64,000 nt of DNA from Bradyrhizobium sp. SK17 (GCF_002831585.1 NZ_CP025113.1:372001-436000); one strand, 5' to 3'; positions 23,742-33,083 are shown, counted from the first letter of the stretch. The notes: generated by a model not told the origin, from the sequence alone. Made by a program: numbers and translations.

Positions 23742-24161
23742 ATGAAGATTGGAGAATTGGCGCGGGAATCCGGCCTCGCGCCATCGCGCATCCGCTTCTA
23801 CGAGCGACAGGGCCTGATCGGGTCGATCGATCGCGGTTTGAACGGCTATCGGCAGTATTCGCGCGGCACGAGACAAATCCTCGAGATCATCGTGATGGCC
23901 CAGCAGGCCGGATTTTCACTCGATCAGATCCGGAACCTGCTGCCACCACATGGCAAGGGGGACTGGAGCCGCGACGCGCTGCTGGCCGCGCTGAAGACCA
24001 AGGTGACCGAGGTGGAAGCCCTGCGGCGCCGCCTGGCTGAAACACAGGCCGGGCTCGAGGTGGTGATCGCCCGGATCGAAGCCACGCCACCCGGCGGCGA
24101 CTGCTTTGCGAATGCCGAAGGTATTTTGGCCGACCTCCGGGAGCAGTCCAAAGCGGGCTGA
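23742..24161 (+). CDS. MerR-family transcriptional regulator
   Basis: The 139-residue protein has the MerR HTH at residues 1-70 (MKIGELARESGLAPSRIRFY with the ERQGLIG wing). A dimerisation helix follows (about 75-115) and then a short effector region with one cysteine (GGDCFANAEG). The single cysteine argues against the classic metal-binding CxnC loop. It probably activates the divergent ene-reductase through the dyad at 23697-23718. Inducer unknown, plausibly an electrophile or oxidant. Confidence 0.9.
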   Translation: MKIGELARESGLAPSRIRFYERQGLIGSIDRGLNGYRQYSRGTRQILEIIVMAQQAGFSLDQIRNLLPPHGKGDWSRDALLAALKTKVTEVEALRRRLAETQAGLEVVIARIEATPPGGDCFANAEGILADLREQSKAG

Positions 24162-24293
24162 CAACCCGGACAATTTGTCCTGCCCCGCCCAATCGCGCGA
24201 TTTCGTCACGCCCAAAATGCCACCCATTGTTAAGCTATTGGAAACCGTGACGGGGCCTTCTGGGACGGCACGATTTTAACAGGCACACGACAA

Positions 24294-25673
24294 ATGCGCT
24301 CGACGGCAACATCGCGGACCAAGCACTTCAGCGCAGGCCTCGTCGCGCTGGCCCTGCTGCTGCCCGGCAGCACCCAGGCCCAGTCGGCGGGCAACGGCCT
24401 GACCAATTTGATCGACAGCATCTTCTCAGGTCCGAACGCGACGCCGCCGCAGGCAGCAACCGGGCAGGATGGCGCGGCACCGCCCTGGAGCGGCGAGGAC
24501 GGCGCCTCAGGCCATCCGCTGATGACAGCCGCAGCGATCCGCCAGGCCGCGTCCGACTTCCCGAACTGCGTCGCGGCGATGTGGCCGGATGCCGCGCGGC
24601 GCAACATCACGCAGGAGAACTTCCAGCGCTTCACCGCTGGCCTGCAACCCGACTTGCGCATCATGGACCTGATGGATTCGCAGCCGGAATTCACCAAGGC
24701 GATCTGGGACTATCTCGACATCCTCGTCAGCGATACGCGATTGGCCAAGGGCCGCGAGATCCTCGCCAAATACAAGCCGCAGTTCGATGCGACCGAGCGC
24801 GCCTATGGCGTCGACCGCTACATCATCGCCGCGATCTGGGGCATCGAATCGAACTACTCGACCCAGATGGGCGATCGCAACGTGGTGCAGTCGACCGCGA
24901 CGCTGGCCTGCATCGGGCGCCGTCAGGCCTATTTCAAGGACGAATTCCTGTCGGCGCTGGAGATCCTCAACCGCGGCGATCTGCGCCCCGAGCAGATGCG
25001 CGGCTCGTGGGCCGGCGCGTTCGGCCCGACCCAGTTCATGCCGACCGCGTTCAAGCGTTACGCGGTCGACGGCGATGGCGACGGTCGCCGCGACGTCGTC
25101 GACAATCCGAGCGACCTGATCGCCTCGACCGCCAACAATCTGAAGAAAGACGGCTGGCAGAGCGGCGCGAGCTGGGGCTACGAGATCGTGATCCCGCAAG
25201 GCTTCAACTTCATGCTGGCCGACCGCGCCAAGGCCATGACGCTTGCGCAGTGGGAACATCTCGGCGTCAAGCGGCCCAACGGCCAGCCGTTCCCGCGGCC
25301 CTCCGACAAGGCCTATCTGCTGGCGCCGGCGGGCGCCGAGGGGCCGGGCTTCCTGATGTTGCAGAACTTCCGGGTGATCATGAAGTACAACCCGGCGGAG
25401 GCCTACGCGCTCGCCATCGGCCATTTCGCCGACCGGCTGCGCGGCGGCCAGCCCTTCGTGCAGCCGTGGCCGCGCCAGGAACGGGTGCTGTCGCGCGCCG
25501 AGCGGCTGGAATTGCAGCAGCTACTCGCCCAGCGCGGCTTCTACAAGGGGACGCCGGATGGCCAGTTCGGCGGCCTGACCCGCGAGGCGCTGCGCGGCTT
25601 CCAGGCCTCGATCGGGGCGCCGGCCGACGGTTTCGCCACCTCCGAGGTGCTGGACCGGCTGCGGGGACGGTAG
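24294..25673 (+). CDS. Lytic murein transglycosylase, MltB type, with peptidoglycan-binding domain
   Basis: The 459-residue protein has a signal peptide (cleavage near TQAQ, residue 30) and a low-complexity linker. An SLT-2/MltB catalytic domain follows (about 90-385) with the catalytic Glu in IWGIESNYS and the GAFGPTQFMPTAF block. A C-terminal peptidoglycan-binding-1 domain (about 400-457; LLAQRGFYKGTPDGQFG) ends it. It cleaves glycan strands to 1,6-anhydro products in the periplasm. No lipobox is visible, so it is soluble. Confidence 0.93.
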   Translation: MRSTATSRTKHFSAGLVALALLLPGSTQAQSAGNGLTNLIDSIFSGPNATPPQAATGQDGAAPPWSGEDGASGHPLMTAAAIRQAASDFPNCVAAMWPDAARRNITQENFQRFTAGLQPDLRIMDLMDSQPEFTKAIWDYLDILVSDTRLAKGREILAKYKPQFDATERAYGVDRYIIAAIWGIESNYSTQMGDRNVVQSTATLACIGRRQAYFKDEFLSALEILNRGDLRPEQMRGSWAGAFGPTQFMPTAFKRYAVDGDGDGRRDVVDNPSDLIASTANNLKKDGWQSGASWGYEIVIPQGFNFMLADRAKAMTLAQWEHLGVKRPNGQPFPRPSDKAYLLAPAGAEGPGFLMLQNFRVIMKYNPAEAYALAIGHFADRLRGGQPFVQPWPRQERVLSRAERLELQQLLAQRGFYKGTPDGQFGGLTREALRGFQASIGAPADGFATSEVLDRLRGR

Positions 25674-25682
25674 CGGACGGCC

Positions 25683-25772
25683 CCATGTGGCCCGAATGAA
25701 GCGCAGCGAAATCCGGGTTCTCACCGCGGTTGGCCGGTCCCGGATTGTGCTTCGCTCCATCCGGGCCACGGC
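25683..25772. repeat. Inverted repeat of the GGCCCGGAT..AGCG..ATCCGGG type
   Basis: TGGCCCGAATGAAGCGCAGC then GAAATCCGGG at the left is mirrored by CCCGGATTGTGCTTCGCTCC then ATCCGGGCCA at the right. The two ~29-base arms can pair almost fully. It lies between the transglycosylase and the DUF459 gene and could also act as a transcription barrier. Confidence 0.75.
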
Positions 25773-25962
25773 CCTCGCGTCACCCCAGTTCCATCGCGGT
25801 CAAACTCGGCCCCTGCCCCGCGAAAGTAACCGTGAAATCCGATATTTGCCCGTCGCCTTGACGGCCGCCGGGCGCACCCGATTTATGGTGGAAAAGCTGC
25901 CCGCGTGCGGCCCGATTCCGCTAGTATAGCCACGTACTTCCAGATCATTGCGACCGAGCTCG

Positions 25963-27663
25963 ATGGCAAAGCCGAAGTCCTTCCTGCGCATCTTCACCGA
26001 AGCCGGCCCGCTGGTCGCGCTGACGGTGGCGCTGGCGCTCCTGATCGGCATTGCCGAGCCCGCCTCGGCGCAGTTCTTCGGCTTCCCCGGTTTCGGTGGC
26101 GGACCGCCGCAACCGCAGCGCCGTGCGCCGCCACAACATGGCGGTGGTGGCGGCTGGTTCGGCGGTGATTTCTTCGCACCGTTCCAGCAGCAGGCGCCGC
26201 AATCGCAGCCGCAGCGGCCGCGCGAGGATTTCTCGCGTGCGCCGCCGCCGGCCAAGCGCGAGACCGCGGCCGAGCGCAACGTGCTGGTGATCGGCGACGC
26301 GATGGCCGACTGGCTCGCCTATGGCCTGGAGGATGCTTATTCCGACCAGCCCGACATGGGCGTGATCCGCAAGCACAAGACGGTGTCCGGCCTGATCCGC
26401 TATCAGCCCAAGGGCGACCCGGCGGATTGGGCGGCAGCCGCCAAGGGAATTCTCGCCACCGAAAATCCCGACGCCATCGTCGTGATGCTCGGCCTCAGCG
26501 ACCGCACCGCGATCCGCGAACCGGTGGTGGAAAAGAAGGTCGAGAAAAAGGACGAAAAGAAGGACGCCCGCGCCAAGCCGGATACCAAGCCGGGCGACAA
26601 GCCAGATACCGCGGCCAAAGCCGACGCCAAGCCTGCCGATCCCGAGCTGCCGGCCGACGACGCCGACAGCGACTCGCAGGCCACGCCGGAAAAGACCGCG
26701 CGCTCGCCCAACGGGCTCTACGAATTCCGCGACGACCGCTGGGTCGAACTCTACGGCAAGAAGATCGAGGAACTGATCAACGTGCTGAAGAGCAAGGGCG
26801 TGCCGGTGCTGTGGGTCGGATTGCCCGCGATCCGCGGCCAGAAGGGCACGTCGGACATGCTGTTCCTCGACGCACTCTATCGCGACGGCGCCGGCAAGGC
26901 CGGCATCACCTATGTCGACGTCTGGGACGGCTTTGTCGACGAGGCCGGCCGCTTCATGCAGAAGGGTCCGGACTTCGAAGGCCAGCCCCGCAAGCTGCGC
27001 TCCGATGACGGTGTGTTCTTCACCAAGGCCGGCGCGCGCAAGCTCGCGCACTATGTCGAGCGCGAGGTGACCCGCCTGCTTGCGGTGCGCTCCGGCCCGA
27101 TCGCGCTGCCGAGCGAGCCGGCGGCGCCCGAGACCAGCACCGAGCCCGGCAAGCCGCCGCCGCGGCCGCTGGCGGGCCCCGTGCTGCCGCTGGTCGCCTC
27201 GACGGTCGGCACCGATCAATTGCTCGGCGGCCCCGGCTCGCGGCCCGCCGCTGTCGATGCGCTCGCCGCGCGCACGCTGGTGAAGGGCGAGGCGCTGGCG
27301 CCGCCTGCCGGCCGTGCCGACGATTTCGCCTGGCCACGCCGCGAGATCGGCCGCGAGCAGGCCAAGGGCGACGTGCCGGTTGCCGCGACCACGCCAACCG
27401 CGCCGGCTGGTGGACCGGCGAATCCGCCGCCCTCCACCACGGCGATCGCGCCCGACGGCTCGATCATCACGGCGCCGAAGCCGCAGCGGCGCGTGTTCCG
27501 TCCGGCCCAGGCCCAGCCGCAGCAACAGCCGCAGACCCAACCCTGGCTACGTGACCTGTTCGGATTCGGCGCCCCGCAACAGCGCCCACTGGTCGCACCG
27601 CCGCCGCGTCCGCCGCGCGGCATCGGACAGCGCGCCTCTGCGCCGGGGAATCCCTGGCAGTAA
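25963..27663 (+). CDS. DUF459 family periplasmic protein (SGNH-like, catalytic residues replaced)
   Basis: The 566-residue protein has an N-terminal membrane/signal segment (about 8-30), a Gly/Gln/Pro-rich linker, a DUF459 SGNH-hydrolase-like domain (about 100-375) and a long Pro/Ala-rich tail. A K/D-rich insertion sits near residue 190. The block-I GDS is GDAM, and the expected D-x-x-H near the end is DDGVFF, so both serine and histidine are missing. A structural or binding role is more likely than hydrolysis. ATG 25963 is chosen over TTG 25948; neither has a strong ribosome site. Confidence 0.78.
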   Translation: MAKPKSFLRIFTEAGPLVALTVALALLIGIAEPASAQFFGFPGFGGGPPQPQRRAPPQHGGGGGWFGGDFFAPFQQQAPQSQPQRPREDFSRAPPPAKRETAAERNVLVIGDAMADWLAYGLEDAYSDQPDMGVIRKHKTVSGLIRYQPKGDPADWAAAAKGILATENPDAIVVMLGLSDRTAIREPVVEKKVEKKDEKKDARAKPDTKPGDKPDTAAKADAKPADPELPADDADSDSQATPEKTARSPNGLYEFRDDRWVELYGKKIEELINVLKSKGVPVLWVGLPAIRGQKGTSDMLFLDALYRDGAGKAGITYVDVWDGFVDEAGRFMQKGPDFEGQPRKLRSDDGVFFTKAGARKLAHYVEREVTRLLAVRSGPIALPSEPAAPETSTEPGKPPPRPLAGPVLPLVASTVGTDQLLGGPGSRPAAVDALAARTLVKGEALAPPAGRADDFAWPRREIGREQAKGDVPVAATTPTAPAGGPANPPPSTTAIAPDGSIITAPKPQRRVFRPAQAQPQQQPQTQPWLRDLFGFGAPQQRPLVAPPPRPPRGIGQRASAPGNPWQ

Positions 27664-27691
27664 CGGGCGGCGGAAGCACGGTAATATCCAC

Positions 27692-27827
27692 GTCATTGCG
27701 AGCGAAGCGCACGCAATCCATCGCTCCTCAAGCGGAGAAATGGATTGCTTCGTCGCGGAGCCTGTCATCGTCGCGGAGCCTGCCACTGGGCGCGCATACG
27801 CGCGACCCATTGGCTCCTCGCAATGAC
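27692..27827. repeat. Inverted CATTGCGAG-type intergenic repeat, copy 2
   Basis: GTCATTGCGAGCGAAGCGCA at the left and GGCTCCTCGCAATGAC at the right are complementary at the ends. ATCCATCGCTCC and GGAGAAATGGATTGCTTCG form an inner hairpin. Two GTCGCGGAGCCTG units occur in tandem. Compare 7501-7579. Confidence 0.75.
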
Positions 27828-27842
27828 AGCGGGTGAGATGTC

Positions 27843-27948
27843 CTAGAGCCTTTCCCGTTCCGATGGAATCGGAACGGAGCTCTAGGTTCTTGTGTTGACG
27901 CGTTTTCTTCACGCGAACCGGTATCCACTTCGCTCGAAAACGCTCTAG
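27843..27948. repeat. CTAGAGC palindrome plus TTGACGCGTTTTC element
   Basis: CTAGAGCCTTTCCCGTTCCG and its mirror ATCGGAACGGAGCTCTAG form a long hairpin. It is followed by TTGACGCGTTTTCTTCACGC, GAACCGGTATCCACTTCGCT and CGAAAACGCTCTAG. Partial copies of the second half occur at 22199-22262 and 62484-62524. Confidence 0.7.
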
Positions 27949-27950
27949 CC

Positions 27951-28319
27951 TTAATAGCGCCAGCGTGACGGCGGGCGGCGCGGCTGGCGGGTCATCAACA
28001 GCGCGAGCGCAAAGCCGATGCCACCGGCGATCAGCAGCGCGCCAAGCGGATTGTCCTGCACCGACCTGGCCATCGCCTTCTGCCCGTCGCGGATCGTTTC
28101 CCCGCGGCTCTCATAGGCGTCCTTGGCATAGTTGACCGCGGTATCGGCGGCATCGCGTGCGGCATCCTTGGCCTGGCCGTAGAGATCCTGCACCGTGCCA
28201 GCGGCTTCGCGCACGCGGCCCGAGGCCTGGGTTTGCGCGTCGCCGGTGGCGTCGCCGATTGCGCCTTCGGCCTTGCCCGCGAACTCCTTGGCCGTCCCGA
28301 AAATCCGATCCTTATCCAT
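27951..28319 (-). CDS. CsbD-family protein with C-terminal membrane helix
   Basis: The 122-residue protein begins with a CsbD-like domain (DRIFGTAKEFAGKAEGAIGD), followed by a long amphipathic Ala/Asp-rich helix. A hydrophobic segment (LGALLIAGGIGFALALLM) lies just before a basic C-terminus. This joins CsbD to an ElaB/DUF883-like anchor. CsbD proteins are general-stress proteins of unknown mechanism. GGGAG lies 8 bases before ATG 28319; GTG at 28322 is the alternative. It is monocistronic. Confidence 0.82.
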   Translation of the reverse strand: MDKDRIFGTAKEFAGKAEGAIGDATGDAQTQASGRVREAAGTVQDLYGQAKDAARDAADTAVNYAKDAYESRGETIRDGQKAMARSVQDNPLGALLIAGGIGFALALLMTRQPRRPPSRWRY

Positions 28320-28456
28320 CACGACTGCTCCCTGAAATTGTCAGGAAGCCAACCGCCGAACCCCGCGCAAGTTCCTGCGGCCAAAGCGCGATGCGCGCTT
28401 TGGCCTCATTGCATGACCTCTTCCGGAAATGGCGCTCCACGCTTCCGGATCATGCC

Positions 28457-29191
28457 CTAGAGGATCAGCCCGCCATCGACGACGAGGGTCTGTCCGACGA
28501 TATAAGAAGCAAGCGGCGACGCCAGGAACAGCGCGGCGCCCGCCATGTCTGCCGGCGTGCCGAGCCGCTTCAGCGGAATCCGCCCGAGCGCGCCTTCGAG
28601 CCGCTTTGGATTGGCGGTGGTCGCCTTGGTCATCTTGGTGTCGACCAGGCCGGGCGCGATGCCGTTGACGCGGATGCCGTTCTCGGCCCACGCCTCGCCC
28701 AGCGTGCGCGTCAACCCGACGGCGCCGGTCTTCGAGGCGTTGTACGCCGGATTGCCCATGGTGGAATGATAGGCCGCGGTCGAGCTCACGATGATCAGCG
28801 AGCCTTGGCTGGCGCTCAGCATCGCGTGGAATTTGGTGGCGCAGGCCATCAGGCTCATCAGATTGACTTCGAGCACCTTGCGGAAGCCCTCCATCTCGAA
28901 TTCCCCGCGGCGGTAAATCACCGCGCCCTGCGCCAGCACCAGCACGTCGAGCCGATCGAACGACGGCCTGAAGGCTTCGATCGCCTGCGGATTGCTGACG
29001 TCGAGCTGCGCGTAGGCGAGGCCCTCGAGATGCGAGCCCTCTTCTGATGAGTAATCGCTCGCCTGCGCGCGGGTGCCGCAGATCGCGACGCGCGCGCCCT
29101 TGGCGCGGAAGGCCTGCGCGATGCCGTTGCCGATGCCTGAGGAGCCGCCGACCACCAATATTTGCTTGCCGCCGAAATCGAGCTCGTTCAT
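28457..29191 (-). CDS. Short-chain dehydrogenase/reductase
   Basis: The 244-residue classical SDR has a cofactor loop GGSSGIGNGIA. Arg appears early in the second strand region (CGTRAQ), suggesting NADP preference. The catalytic Ser is in IVSSTAAY and Tyr-x3-Lys in YNASK. A usual C-terminus ends VDGGLIL. It starts at MNELDF (29191); the frame runs on to 29248. The substrate is unknown. It faces away from a second SDR at 29368, and a TauD-like gene follows that one, suggesting a small catabolic locus. Confidence 0.9.
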   Translation of the reverse strand: MNELDFGGKQILVVGGSSGIGNGIAQAFRAKGARVAICGTRAQASDYSSEEGSHLEGLAYAQLDVSNPQAIEAFRPSFDRLDVLVLAQGAVIYRRGEFEMEGFRKVLEVNLMSLMACATKFHAMLSASQGSLIIVSSTAAYHSTMGNPAYNASKTGAVGLTRTLGEAWAENGIRVNGIAPGLVDTKMTKATTANPKRLEGALGRIPLKRLGTPADMAGAALFLASPLASYIVGQTLVVDGGLIL

Positions 29192-29367
29192 CGCGTTCCT
29201 CTCTCGTGCTGTTTTCTTGATTGAGCATGATCCTTCGCGAAAAGCCAACGGCGGACTTGCGTTAATGCGCTACCCGCGTGCCGATGCGGGAACGCAGGTT
29301 TGACGTCTCTGCGGATCGGTGCGAGCGTTGGCGGTCTCACAACGCAAAAAATCAACGGGAGGTCTTC

Positions 29368-30147
29368 GTGTCCGAATACAAGCAGCTCAGCCGTTCGGTG
29401 AAGGGCCTCACCGTTCTCGTCACGGGAGCCGCCAGCGGCATGGGCCGCGCCACCGCGCGCGTATTCGCCGACGAGGGGGCCAATGTCGCGGTCACCGATC
29501 TGACCGAAGAGGGCACGCAGGCGGTGGCGAAGGAAATTTCCGCGAGCGGCGGCGCGGCGAAGGCCTGGACGCTCGACGTCAGCGATCGCGACGCCATCAC
29601 CAAGGTCGTCAACGATGTCGCTGCGCATTTCGGCGGGCTCGACATCATCGTCAACAATGCCGGCATCTCGGTGCGCGTGCCGATCGACGATCCCGGTTAC
29701 GAGGACGCCTGGGCCAAGGGCATCGCTGTGATGCTGACGGCGCATCCGCGCATCATCCGCGCGGCACTGCCATACCTGCGCAAGTCGCGCTCGCCGCGCA
29801 TCGTCAACATCGCCTCGACCGAGGCGCTGGGTGCAACCGGATTGCACAGTCCCTACTCCGCGGCCAAGGGCGGCGTCACCAGCCTGACCCGCTCGCTCGC
29901 GGTGGAACTGGGGCGCGAAGGCATCACGGTGAACTGCATCTGTCCGGGACCGATCCGTACCGCCATCACCGACCGCATCTCCGAGGAGCACAAGACGATC
30001 TACGCCAAGCGCCGCACCGCACTCGGCCGCTACGGCGACCCGGAAGAGGTCGCGCATATGACGCTGAGCCTGTGCCTGCCGGCGGCGTCCTTCCTGACCG
30101 GCGCGGTCATTCCGGTGGACGGCGGGTTGATGGCACGGAATGCCTGA
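29368..30147 (+). CDS. Short-chain dehydrogenase/reductase (GTG start)
   Basis: The 259-residue classical SDR starts at GTG 29368, six bases after GGGAGG. It contains VTGAASGMGRATA, NNAGIS, the catalytic Ser in NIASTEA and YSAAKGG. Asp at the end of strand two (VTDLTEE) indicates NAD use. The C-terminus PVDGGLMARNA is standard. It probably oxidises a secondary alcohol or 3-hydroxyacyl compound. It sits 100 bp upstream of the TauD-like dioxygenase on the same strand. Confidence 0.9.
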   Translation: MSEYKQLSRSVKGLTVLVTGAASGMGRATARVFADEGANVAVTDLTEEGTQAVAKEISASGGAAKAWTLDVSDRDAITKVVNDVAAHFGGLDIIVNNAGISVRVPIDDPGYEDAWAKGIAVMLTAHPRIIRAALPYLRKSRSPRIVNIASTEALGATGLHSPYSAAKGGVTSLTRSLAVELGREGITVNCICPGPIRTAITDRISEEHKTIYAKRRTALGRYGDPEEVAHMTLSLCLPAASFLTGAVIPVDGGLMARNA

Positions 30148-30247
30148 GCTGCGCATGACGTCACAGCGTTGACAGGCGGCGCATCGGGAGTAGCCTTCAT
30201 TTCAAACGAAGCGGGACAACCGCCCGCACGAGACGGGGAGATACGCC

Positions 30248-31135
30248 ATGACGGTTCTAATCCGGCAGCTTCACAAGCATTTCGTCGGCGAGGTCTCCGG
30301 CGTCGATCTGCGCAAGCCGCTGACGAAGCAGGAAGCGACCGACATCGAGGCCGGCATGGACAAATACGCCGTGCTCGTCTTCCACGGCCAGGACATCACT
30401 GACGAACAGCAGATGGCGTTCGCGCTGAATTTCGGCGAGCGCGAGAGCTCGCGTGGCGGCACGGTGACGAAGAAGGAGGACTATCGCCTGTCGTCGGGGC
30501 TCAACGACGTCGGCAATCTCGGCAAGGACGGCAAGCCGCTGCCGAAGGATCACCGCACCCATCTGTTCAACCTCGGCAATTGCCTGTGGCATTCCGACAG
30601 CTCGTTCCGGCCGATCCCGGCGAAATTCTCGCTGCTGTCGGCGCGCGTGGTGAACCCGAAGGGCGGCAACACCGAATTCGCCGACATGCGCGCCGCCTAT
30701 GACGCGCTCGACGACGACACCAAGGCCGACATCGAGGACATGATCTGCGAGCACTCGCTGATGTATTCGCGCGGCTCGCTCGGCTTCCTCGACTACACCG
30801 AGGAAGAGAAACAGATGTTCAAGCCGGTGCTGCAACGGCTGGTGCGCACCCATCCGGGGCACGGCCGCAAGTCGTTGTATTTGTCGTCGCATGCCGGCGC
30901 CATCAAGGGCATGAGCATGCCGGAGGCGCGGGTGCTGCTGCGCGACCTCACCGAGCACGCGACGCAGAGCGAGTTTGTCTACGTGCACAAATGGACGGTG
31001 CATGACCTCGTGATGTGGGACAACCGCCAGACCGTGCACCGCGTGCGCCGCTACGACCAGTCGCAGCCCCGCGACATGCGCCGCGCCACGGTCGCCGGCT
31101 CGCAACCGACGGTGGCGCAGGAAGCGGCGGAGTAG
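30248..31135 (+). CDS. TauD/TfdA-family Fe(II)/2-oxoglutarate dioxygenase
   Basis: The 295-residue enzyme has the 2-His-1-carboxylate facial triad: the HxD pair in LWHSDSSF (about residues 116-118) and the distal His in RQTVHRVRRYD near residue 265. The Arg two residues on from that His is placed to bind 2-oxoglutarate. The length and start MTVLIRQLHKHFVGEVSGVD fit the TfdA/2,4-D dioxygenase branch. It would hydroxylate and cleave an ether, sulfonate or similar substrate in the cytoplasm. No sulfonate transporter is adjacent, so tauD is not assigned. Confidence 0.9.
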   Translation: MTVLIRQLHKHFVGEVSGVDLRKPLTKQEATDIEAGMDKYAVLVFHGQDITDEQQMAFALNFGERESSRGGTVTKKEDYRLSSGLNDVGNLGKDGKPLPKDHRTHLFNLGNCLWHSDSSFRPIPAKFSLLSARVVNPKGGNTEFADMRAAYDALDDDTKADIEDMICEHSLMYSRGSLGFLDYTEEEKQMFKPVLQRLVRTHPGHGRKSLYLSSHAGAIKGMSMPEARVLLRDLTEHATQSEFVYVHKWTVHDLVMWDNRQTVHRVRRYDQSQPRDMRRATVAGSQPTVAQEAAE

Positions 31136-31152
31136 CGGCCACAATAACCGCT

Positions 31153-31284
31153 GTCGTCGCGGGCAAGCGTAAGCGCGACCCGGGACCCGTAACCACAGGG
31201 TGTGGTTGTTGCGCGCGGCTGTGGCCCCAGCAAACTCTTTCACACAATGCGGGGGTTATGGGTCCCGGCCTTCGCCGGGACGAC
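31153..31284. repeat. Inverted-REP pair element, copy 4
   Basis: The left arm GTCGTCGCGGG...CCCGGGACCCGT is more degenerate. The right arm ATGGGTCCCGGCCTTCGCCG then GGACGAC is canonical. The core GGCTGTGGCCCCAGC matches copies 2 and 3. Confidence 0.75.
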
Positions 31285-31310
31285 GTTGGGGAGATGGCTA
31301 GCTCGATCTG

Positions 31311-32000
31311 CTACGCGTGGCCGGCGTCGTTCGACAGCATGCCGGCCTCGATGCCGATCTTGCGCAGGGCACGCGCGTATTTCTCGTCGACGTCGGCGCC
31401 GAAGATCAGCTCCGGATCGGCGTCGCAATGCAGCCAGCCGTTATGCTGGATCTCGTTCTCGAGCTGGCCCGGCGCCCAGCCGGCATAGCCCAGCGCGAGG
31501 ATCGCGTGCTTGGGGCCGGCGCCCTTGGCGATCGCCTTCAGGATGTCGACGGTCGCGGTGAGCGAGATGCCGTCGTCGATGTTCAGCGTCGCATCCTGGA
31601 TATAGAAATCGCTGGAGTGCAGCACGAAGCCGCGACCGGTATCGACCGGGCCGCCCTTCATCACCTTCATCATCTCGGCATTCTCGGGCAGCGTGATCTG
31701 GTCCGACTTCTCGATGATGTCGAGCTGCACCAGGAGCCCGGGGAAATCGATGCTGCCGGCCGGACGGTTGACGATGATGCCCATCGCTCCCTCCGAGGAA
31801 TGGGCGCACATGTAGATCACCGAGCGCTCGAAGCGCGGGTCGTTCATGACAGGCATCGCGATCAGCATCTGGCCATCGAGATAGCCGCCATCGGCGGCGT
31901 GGGGACCGACGGCCGGACTTCTGCCGGCGGTGGTCTTGCGAGTCCTGCCTGTTTTGCCTTCAGGGCGCATCCACAAAGGCCTTTCCTGCTGATTTGGCAT
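31311..32000 (-). CDS. yqgE: YqgE/AlgH family protein
   Basis: The 229-residue protein has a ~45-residue basic N-terminal extension before the conserved core ([65 protein letters not shown]). YqgE/AlgH is a widely conserved family of unknown biochemical function, linked to alginate regulation in Pseudomonas. ATG 32000 is chosen over an upstream TTG at 32027. It is a single gene. Confidence 0.92.
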   Translation of the reverse strand: MPNQQERPLWMRPEGKTGRTRKTTAGRSPAVGPHAADGGYLDGQMLIAMPVMNDPRFERSVIYMCAHSSEGAMGIIVNRPAGSIDFPGLLVQLDIIEKSDQITLPENAEMMKVMKGGPVDTGRGFVLHSSDFYIQDATLNIDDGISLTATVDILKAIAKGAGPKHAILALGYAGWAPGQLENEIQHNGWLHCDADPELIFGADVDEKYARALRKIGIEAGMLSNDAGHA

Positions 32001-32106
32001 CCTGATATTGGGTGGCGGTTCTGTCAATCAAGCATCACGCCGCGTGCGGCGATGCATCACAAGCAATTCAATGGTTTGCAACGAAAGTTGCAGGTAAACA
32101 CGTCTC

Positions 32107-32946
32107 ATGATCGTCACAGTTCCCTTGCGGGCCGCTCTGGGCGTTGCCGCTACATTGTCCGTCGCATGTATGGCAACGGAAGTTCGCGCCGACGACGCCT
32201 CGCCGTGGCAGCAGGACACACATTCCGCCGTACGGTTGCTCGCGGGATCGCGCAGCGGCGCGGTGCTGCTCGGCGGCATCGCCTTCCAGTTGCAGGACGG
32301 CTGGAAAACCTACTGGCGGACGCCCGGCGATTCCGGCGTGCCGCCGCGGTTCGATTTCTCCAAGTCGGATAATGTCGATGCGGTCACGGTGATGTGGCCG
32401 GCGCCGCGCCAGTTCGACGACGGCGCCGGCGGCACCTCGCTCGGCTACAAGCATCAGGTGGTGCTGCCGCTGCGCATCGTCGCCAAGAACCCCGACAAGC
32501 CCTTGGTGCTGCGCGCCGACATCAGCTACGCGGTGTGCGAGAAGCTGTGCGTACCGGTGGAGGCCAAGGCCGAGCTGGCGTTCGCGAGCGTCGCCTCGAC
32601 CGAGGACGCAGCCCTGTCGGAGGCGCTCAACGCGGTGCCGAAGCCCGCCAATATCGGCGATCCCACCCCCGTCACGATCCGCGACGTCAAGCGCGACGAC
32701 AAGAACAACGTGCTGGTCGATGTCGCCGCGCCCGACAGCAAGGAGCTCAGCCTGTATGTCGAGGGCCCGACGCCGGACTGGGCGCTTCCGGTGCCCAAGC
32801 TGGTCGAGCACTCGCCGCCGGGCGTGAAGCGCTTCTCCTTCGAGCTCGATGGACTGCCGCCCGGCGCCAAGGCGGAGGGTGCCGCACTGAAGCTGACCTT
32901 GGTCGGCGGCGACAAAAGCTACGAATTCAATATCAATTTGAACTGA
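32107..32946 (+). CDS. Periplasmic DsbD N-terminal (alpha)-domain-like protein
   Basis: The 279-residue protein has a signal peptide (cleavage near VRADD, residue 28) and an immunoglobulin-like DsbD-alpha domain (LLGGIAFQLQDGWKTYWRTP). The spaced cysteine pair in SYAVCEKLCVPV matches the redox pair of DsbD-alpha. DsbD-alpha passes electrons from the membrane to periplasmic thiol proteins. The transmembrane and thioredoxin-like domains are not in this gene or nearby, so its electron source must lie elsewhere. Confidence 0.85.
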   Translation: MIVTVPLRAALGVAATLSVACMATEVRADDASPWQQDTHSAVRLLAGSRSGAVLLGGIAFQLQDGWKTYWRTPGDSGVPPRFDFSKSDNVDAVTVMWPAPRQFDDGAGGTSLGYKHQVVLPLRIVAKNPDKPLVLRADISYAVCEKLCVPVEAKAELAFASVASTEDAALSEALNAVPKPANIGDPTPVTIRDVKRDDKNNVLVDVAAPDSKELSLYVEGPTPDWALPVPKLVEHSPPGVKRFSFELDGLPPGAKAEGAALKLTLVGGDKSYEFNINLN

Positions 32947-32962
32947 CGCCCGCTTCTCCGGT

Positions 32963-33083
32963 CGTCGTCCTGGCGGAAGCCAGGACCCATACTCCGCGGC
33001 AGCGGTTTGAGGCAGGCCGGGGCCACGGCGTGCCCGCAAATAGACATTTGTGGCTAAGGGGTCCTGGTTTTCGCCGGGACGAC
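32963..33083. repeat. Inverted-REP pair element, copy 5
   Basis: CGTCGTCCTGGCGGAAGCCA then GGACCCAT at the left; GGGTCCTGGTTTTCGCCGGG then ACGAC at the right. The core carries GGCCGGGGCCACGGC. Between the DsbD-like and flippase genes. Confidence 0.8.
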
